This document shows, piece after piece, positions 7,432 through 11,084 of a DNA stretch of 11,084 bases. This stretch comes from Candidatus Aerophobota bacterium (lineage in GTDB: Bacteria > Aerophobota > Aerophobia > Aerophobales > B3-G15): assembly GCA_021162265.1 (NCBI GenBank), contig JAGGZA010000026.1, positions 1 through 11,084 of the forward strand, given 5' to 3'. How positions within the stretch are numbered: the stretch's first letter is position 1; every line of letters begins with the position of its first letter. The position numbers and the translations under genes are program-made. The notes under the pieces are model-generated. The model was not told where the DNA came from. It saw only the letters and a list, made by a program, of their open reading frames with translations, and searched no databases.

Positions 7432-8070
7432 TTATCGTTCAGGATCTTTCTTCTCCTGAAAATTAGAAGAATCAGAAGCAGGTTTTTTCCTCCTGTTGAC
7501 TTTAACCATAGCAGGACGCAATACTCTATCTTTAAACTTATATCCCTTTCGCATCTCCTCCACTACCACGTTATCAGGATGCTCGTCAGACTCTATTCTC
7601 ATAATTGCCTCATGAAGATTCGGGTCAAACTCCTCCCCCTGGGCAGATATCTCTTCAAGCCCCTTCTTTTTTAAAAGTTGCTTAAAATGGTCATATACCA
7701 TTTTAATCCCCTGAATAAGGGAGGAAAAATCCTGAGAAATGCTGGCAGAATCAATAGCCCTTTCAAGATCATCAAGAACAGGTAAAAACTCCTTTATCAA
7801 ATCCTCTATTGCCCAGGTTACAATCTGCTGCCTTTCTTTAACCATCCTCTTCTTATAATTTTCAAACTCAGCTTTTAGCCTCTTCAAGTGATCAAGATAT
7901 TCCTCCGCTTCCCTGTCTGATGTCTCGACCTGCTTTTCAAGGTCTCTTATCTTTTCTCTCAAGCGGGAAAGCTCCTGCTTGAGTTCTCTAACTTCCTTTT
8001 CTCTTTCGGCTAACTTCTCCTCAGCCTCAAGATATTTATTTTTATAACTTATTCTCTTACTATCACTCAT
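7432..8070 (-). CDS. grpE: Nucleotide exchange factor GrpE
   Basis: GrpE is the homodimeric cofactor that releases ADP from DnaK. It has 212 residues in the normal order. A charged N-terminal coiled coil (about 12-80) leads to the four-helix dimer region with FLPVLDDLERAI (95-106). The C-terminal beta-wing carries the family signatures EFDPNLHEAI (147-156) and GYKFKDRVLRPAMVKV (176-191). The tail is short and charged. The ATG at 8070 has GAGGT about 9 nt upstream, a modest site. It is the first gene of the minus-strand operon. The usual repressor gene hrcA is not upstream; instead the divergent amrS starts 122 bp away. Confidence 0.97.
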   Translation of the reverse strand: MSDSKRISYKNKYLEAEEKLAEREKEVRELKQELSRLREKIRDLEKQVETSDREAEEYLDHLKRLKAEFENYKKRMVKERQQIVTWAIEDLIKEFLPVLDDLERAIDSASISQDFSSLIQGIKMVYDHFKQLLKKKGLEEISAQGEEFDPNLHEAIMRIESDEHPDNVVVEEMRKGYKFKDRVLRPAMVKVNRRKKPASDSSNFQEKKDPER

Positions 8071-8192
8071 AGTTATTTAACCTCACAGGTATTAATTTTT
8101 AGTTAATTCTTAGAAAAAAAGAGGGTAAAGTCAAGCTATTCAATCTCTTGTCTTGACAAAGCTCTTGCTTTTATTATGGTAGGAGGATAGAG
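8071..8192. promoter_or_regulatory. Divergent grpE/amrS intergenic region with weak promoter candidates
   Basis: These 122 bp must start both the chaperone operon (minus) and amrS-gatB-argF (plus). On the minus strand TTGACT (8134-8129) and TAAGAA (8112-8107), 16 bp apart, form a weak promoter that would start near 8100 and leave a 30-nt leader before grpE. On the plus strand TTGACA (8153-8158) is the best -35 box. Its -10 partners (TATTAT at 8172 or TATGGT at 8175) would start the message inside the ribosome site, so the true amrS promoter is unclear. A small inverted repeat, TTGTC-TT-GACAA (8148-8159), overlaps that -35 box and could be an operator. I see no CIRCE element (TTAGCACTC-N9-GAGTGCTAA). 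AGGAGG at 8181-8186 serves amrS. Confidence 0.45.
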
Positions 8193-9203
8193 ATGAAGGA
8201 AGCAAGGTTTTACGAAAAGCTTGAAAAAGGAAAGGTAAAGTGCACTTTATGTCCCCATCAATGTATAATTTCTCCTGGGAAAAGAGGCATATGTGGAGTA
8301 AGAGAAAATAAAAAAGGGATACTTTTTTCTCTTGTTTACGGGAAAGCTATTTCCTGGGCAGTTGATCCTATTGAAAAAAAACCACTTTACCACTTTTTCC
8401 CGGGTGATGATGCTTTCTCCTTTGCGACAGCAGGATGCAATTTCAGCTGTCTTAACTGTCAAAATTACACCATCTCTCAAATATCAAAGGAAAATGGTGA
8501 AATTCCGGGGGAAACTATCACACCCCAGAAAATAGTCGAGGCTACAAAGAAAAGCAAAGCAAAAATCATCGCTTATACTTACACAGAACCCACAGTTTTT
8601 TACGAATATGCATACGAGACCTGTAAATTAGCTCATAGCGAGAATATAAAGAATGTATTTGTCACCAACGGTTACATTATGTCCGAGCCTCTAAAAGAAA
8701 TATCTCCCTTTCTTGATGCTGCTAATATAGACTTAAAGTCAATTAAGGAAACATTTTACCGAAAAATATGTGGTGGAAGGTTAAAGCCGGTGCTTGACAG
8801 TATAAAACTAATGAAAAAGTTGGGAATATGGGTGGAGATAACTACTCTTGTTATACCCGGGCTAAACGATAGTGAAGATGAGTTTAAAGGTATAGTAAAC
8901 TTTATTCTCCAGATGGATAATGGTATTCCCTGGCATATTTCCCGGTTTTATCCTGCATATAAGATGCGACAGTATCCTCCTACACCTGTGGAAACTCTGC
9001 GCAGAGCAAGAGAGATAGGGAAGAGGATGGGTTTAAAATACATATACATTGGAAATGTTCCAGGAGAGGAAAGCGAAAACACTTTTTGCCCTGAGTGTGG
9101 CAAGATAATAATTAAGAGGAGGGGTTACTGGATTGAGAGAATGGATATAAAAGAGGGAAGGTGCCGGTTCTGCAATACTAAAATAGAAGGAGTGTGGGGG
9201 TAA
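8193..9203 (+). CDS. amrS: AmmeMemoRadiSam system radical SAM enzyme
   Basis: This is a radical-SAM protein of the MJ0808/AmrS family, often mislabelled as a pyruvate formate-lyase activating enzyme. The family tends to occur with AMMECR1-domain and Memo-like (AmrB) proteins; its exact reaction is not established to my knowledge. An N-terminal cysteine cluster (Cys17, 20, 24, 34, in CTLCPHQC and GICG) comes before the radical-SAM motif CNFSCLNC (Cys82, 86, 89) in a TIM-barrel core. TEPTVFYEYA (131-140) is a typical family block. The C-terminus adds a zinc-ribbon-like set, Cys299/302 and Cys324/327. At 336 residues it is full length. AGGAGG lies 6 nt before the ATG. Neither partner protein is encoded in this window. 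gatB starts directly after its stop codon. Confidence 0.92.
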   Translation: MKEARFYEKLEKGKVKCTLCPHQCIISPGKRGICGVRENKKGILFSLVYGKAISWAVDPIEKKPLYHFFPGDDAFSFATAGCNFSCLNCQNYTISQISKENGEIPGETITPQKIVEATKKSKAKIIAYTYTEPTVFYEYAYETCKLAHSENIKNVFVTNGYIMSEPLKEISPFLDAANIDLKSIKETFYRKICGGRLKPVLDSIKLMKKLGIWVEITTLVIPGLNDSEDEFKGIVNFILQMDNGIPWHISRFYPAYKMRQYPPTPVETLRRAREIGKRMGLKYIYIGNVPGEESENTFCPECGKIIIKRRGYWIERMDIKEGRCRFCNTKIEGVWG

Positions 9204-10643
9204 ATGAAAGAATATAAGATATACATTGGGCTTGAAGTCCATGTGGAACTTTCCACTCAAAGCAAACTTTTCTGCGGATGTAAGACAAAGTTTGGTGCTG
9301 CACCCAATACCCAGACATGTCCTGTTTGTCTGGGACTTCCCGGGGTGCTACCTGTTATCAACAGAAAAGCAGTGGAGTATACCATAATTACTGCCCTTGC
9401 CTTAAACTCCAGAATAAACAAAAATTGCCGTTTTGCCAGAAAAAACTATTACTATCCAGATCTTCCCAAAAACTATCAAATATCCCAGTATGAGGAGCCC
9501 CTGGCAAGTGGGGGATGGGTTGAAATTAAGGCAAACGGGAAGACAAAAAAGATAGGAATTGAAAGAATTCACTTAGAAGAAGATGCAGGAAAACTAATAC
9601 ATGGAGAAATTAAAGAAGATAAAGACTTTAGTTTTGTAGACTATAATAGGGCAGGAATACCTCTTATGGAAATAGTATCCCGACCGGAGATAAATTCTCC
9701 TGAAGAAGCTTATGAATACCTTGTCAATCTGCGACAGATCGTCCGATACCTGGGAGTGAGTGACTGCAATATGGAAGAGGGTTCCCTCCGCTGCGATGCT
9801 AACATCTCCCTGGGAGAAGAAAACAGGATGGGAACTAAAACAGAACTTAAAAATATGAATTCCTTTAAAGAAATAAGAGAAGGATTAAGAGCAGAGATAA
9901 AAAGGCAATACGAGCTTCTTTCAAGAGGTGAAAAGGTAATTCAGGAAACAAGAGTCTGGGATCCCAAAAAGAAAAAGACCTTTAGTATGAGAGGAAAGGA
10001 GGAAGCTCACGATTACAGATATTTTCCTGAGCCTGACCTTCCTCCTCTTTTCATAGATAAAAGCTGGGTAGAGCGACTGAAAGCAATTATCCCCGAACTT
10101 CCTCAGGAGCGTTTTAACCGTTTTATCCACCAGTACGGACTTCCTGAATACGATGCAGGGGTCCTTACAGAATCGAAGGATATTGCTGATTACTTTGAGG
10201 AATGTGTTAAGTTTTTTCCCAAACCAAAAATGGTAAGCAACTGGGTAATGGGAGATTTTATGAGACTTGTAAAAAAAGAAGATATGACAAAAATAAAAAT
10301 CAGCCCTGCAAGTACTGCTGACCTTCTTTCGGAGGTAGAAAAGGGAACACTCAGTACAACTATGGCAAAAGAGGTAATGGAAGAAATGTTTAAAACAGGT
10401 AAAGGAGCCTCTCAGATAATAGAAGAAAGAGGGTTGAAGCAAATAAGTGATGAGGAAAGTCTCGATAAGGTAGCAGATGAGGTAGTGAAAGAAAACCCAA
10501 AGGCAGTAAAGGACTGGCAAAAAGGAAAGTCACAGGCAATAAAATTTCTTGTAGGTCAATTGATGAGAAAAACAAAAGGAAAAGCTAACCCTCAACTTGC
10601 TAATAAATTAATTGAAAAAAAGCTTAAAAATCTCTCAGGATAA
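9204..10643 (+). CDS. gatB: Asp-tRNA(Asn)/Glu-tRNA(Gln) amidotransferase subunit B
   Basis: GatB is the kinase and tRNA-binding subunit of the GatCAB complex. The complex turns mischarged Glu-tRNA(Gln), and Asp-tRNA(Asn), into the correct Gln- and Asn-tRNAs. The protein has 479 residues, the normal length. It opens with GLEVHVELSTQSKLF (9-23), followed by zinc ligands Cys24, 26, 39 and 42. Blocks such as YYPDLPKNYQISQYE and HLEEDAGKLIH mark the cradle domain. The helical and tail (YqeY-like) domains fill the C-terminus. The start codon touches the amrS stop (TAAATG), with AAGGAG 11 nt upstream, so translation is probably coupled. gatA and gatC are not next to it. The presence of GatB suggests that at least one of Gln-tRNA or Asn-tRNA is made by the indirect route. 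Confidence 0.98.
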   Translation: MKEYKIYIGLEVHVELSTQSKLFCGCKTKFGAAPNTQTCPVCLGLPGVLPVINRKAVEYTIITALALNSRINKNCRFARKNYYYPDLPKNYQISQYEEPLASGGWVEIKANGKTKKIGIERIHLEEDAGKLIHGEIKEDKDFSFVDYNRAGIPLMEIVSRPEINSPEEAYEYLVNLRQIVRYLGVSDCNMEEGSLRCDANISLGEENRMGTKTELKNMNSFKEIREGLRAEIKRQYELLSRGEKVIQETRVWDPKKKKTFSMRGKEEAHDYRYFPEPDLPPLFIDKSWVERLKAIIPELPQERFNRFIHQYGLPEYDAGVLTESKDIADYFEECVKFFPKPKMVSNWVMGDFMRLVKKEDMTKIKISPASTADLLSEVEKGTLSTTMAKEVMEEMFKTGKGASQIIEERGLKQISDEESLDKVADEVVKENPKAVKDWQKGKSQAIKFLVGQLMRKTKGKANPQLANKLIEKKLKNLSG

Positions 10644-10648
10644 ACATT

Positions 10649-11084
10649 ATGAACCTGACAAAAAGGGATTTTATCTCTATCTGGGATTTAAGTACCGAGG
10701 AAATCTATCAAATATTTAACCTTGCGGAAAAACTCCGGAATATAAAAGATAAAAGAGAGAACTTATATCCTCTGAAGGGAAAAACTATTGCCTTAATTTT
10801 TGAAAAACCATCCACCAGGACAAGGGTATCTTTTGAAGTTGGAGCCTATCAACTGGGAGCGTATCCTATTTTTCTGGCATCACGGGATATCCATCTGGGA
10901 AAGAGTGAAACCCTGGAAGACACAGCAAGGGTTATGTCAAGATATGTCCAGGCAGTTGTTATTCGCACCTTTGAACAGGAAAAAGTAGAAAGATTCGCTG
11001 CCAGTGCAAATATCCCCGTAATTAATGCTCTCACTGATTTTCTACATCCCTGTCAGGCCATGGCAGATTATTATACACTCTGGA
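10649..11084 (+). CDS. argF: Ornithine carbamoyltransferase, N-terminal part (cut by window edge)
   Basis: This enzyme joins carbamoyl phosphate and ornithine to make citrulline in arginine synthesis. The window holds 145 codons of a protein that is usually 300-330 residues; the frame is open to the last base, so the cut is an edge effect. Residues 1-145 are the carbamoyl-phosphate domain with STRTR at 55-59, a DIHLGKSETLEDTARV block (80-95) and HPCQ at 133-136. HPCQ points to ornithine rather than aspartate carbamoyltransferase, which has HPTQ. The ornithine-binding loop is out of view, so acetyl- or succinylornithine specificity cannot be ruled out. The start follows the gatB stop by 5 bp, and its AGGA site lies at the very end of gatB. 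Confidence 0.94.
   Translation, partial: MNLTKRDFISIWDLSTEEIYQIFNLAEKLRNIKDKRENLYPLKGKTIALIFEKPSTRTRVSFEVGAYQLGAYPIFLASRDIHLGKSETLEDTARVMSRYVQAVVIRTFEQEKVERFAASANIPVINALTDFLHPCQAMADYYTLW

Noticed and set aside
8153..8180. TTGACA with TATTAT or TATGGT as the amrS promoter
   Set aside because: Spacing is 13 bp for the first, and either would place the start site within or after the AGGAGG ribosome site, so I list it only as a weak candidate.
8071..8192. CIRCE operator for HrcA before grpE
   Set aside because: No TTAGCACTC-N9-GAGTGCTAA or close variant is present on either strand.
9921..10520. 199-codon open frame on the minus strand inside gatB
   Set aside because: It lies wholly opposite a strongly conserved gene, has no ribosome site or family features, and its Phe/Leu/Tyr-rich content is what antisense to Lys/Glu-rich coding gives.

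Overview
The window is a stretch of chromosome from an AT-rich bacterium, read across a divergent intergenic region. It is bacterial rather than archaeal: it carries grpE, dnaK and dnaJ, Shine-Dalgarno sites and a sigma70-like promoter. DnaK has the roughly 24-residue insert near residues 81-105 that is typical of diderm lineages and missing from the Bacillus protein. An oxygen-sensitive radical-SAM protein of the AmmeMemoRadiSam family hints at an anaerobe. I cannot name the lineage; a poorly sampled diderm phylum would fit.

Minus strand, right to left from 8070: grpE, dnaK, dnaJ, mtaB and hisD lie head to tail with gaps of 22-42 bp and look like one operon. It is a chaperone machine followed by a tRNA-modifying enzyme and the last enzyme of histidine synthesis. 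The chaperone-plus-mtaB order recalls the Bacillus subtilis dnaK operon, but hrcA, prmA and rsmE are missing here and no CIRCE element is visible.

Beyond hisD, still on the minus strand, a separate transcription unit runs off the left edge. A good promoter (1457-1484) is followed by a leader of more than 280 nt. The leader contains a hairpin that can form a pseudoknot and then a strong intrinsic terminator. Next come two tandem, near-duplicate translation starts for a secreted parallel beta-helix (NosD-like) protein, cut at position 1. This leader looks like a riboswitch-type attenuator that I cannot assign to a known class, and it is the most interesting part of the window.

Plus strand, from 8193 to the right edge: amrS (radical SAM), gatB (subunit of the glutamyl/aspartyl-tRNA amidotransferase) and the first 145 codons of argF (ornithine carbamoyltransferase) are packed with gaps of 0 and 5 bp and are probably co-transcribed. 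The 122 bp between grpE and amrS must hold both divergent promoters. Apart from the leader, the genes are standard housekeeping genes with intact catalytic motifs. I found no tRNA, rRNA, CRISPR array, insertion sequence or attachment site.
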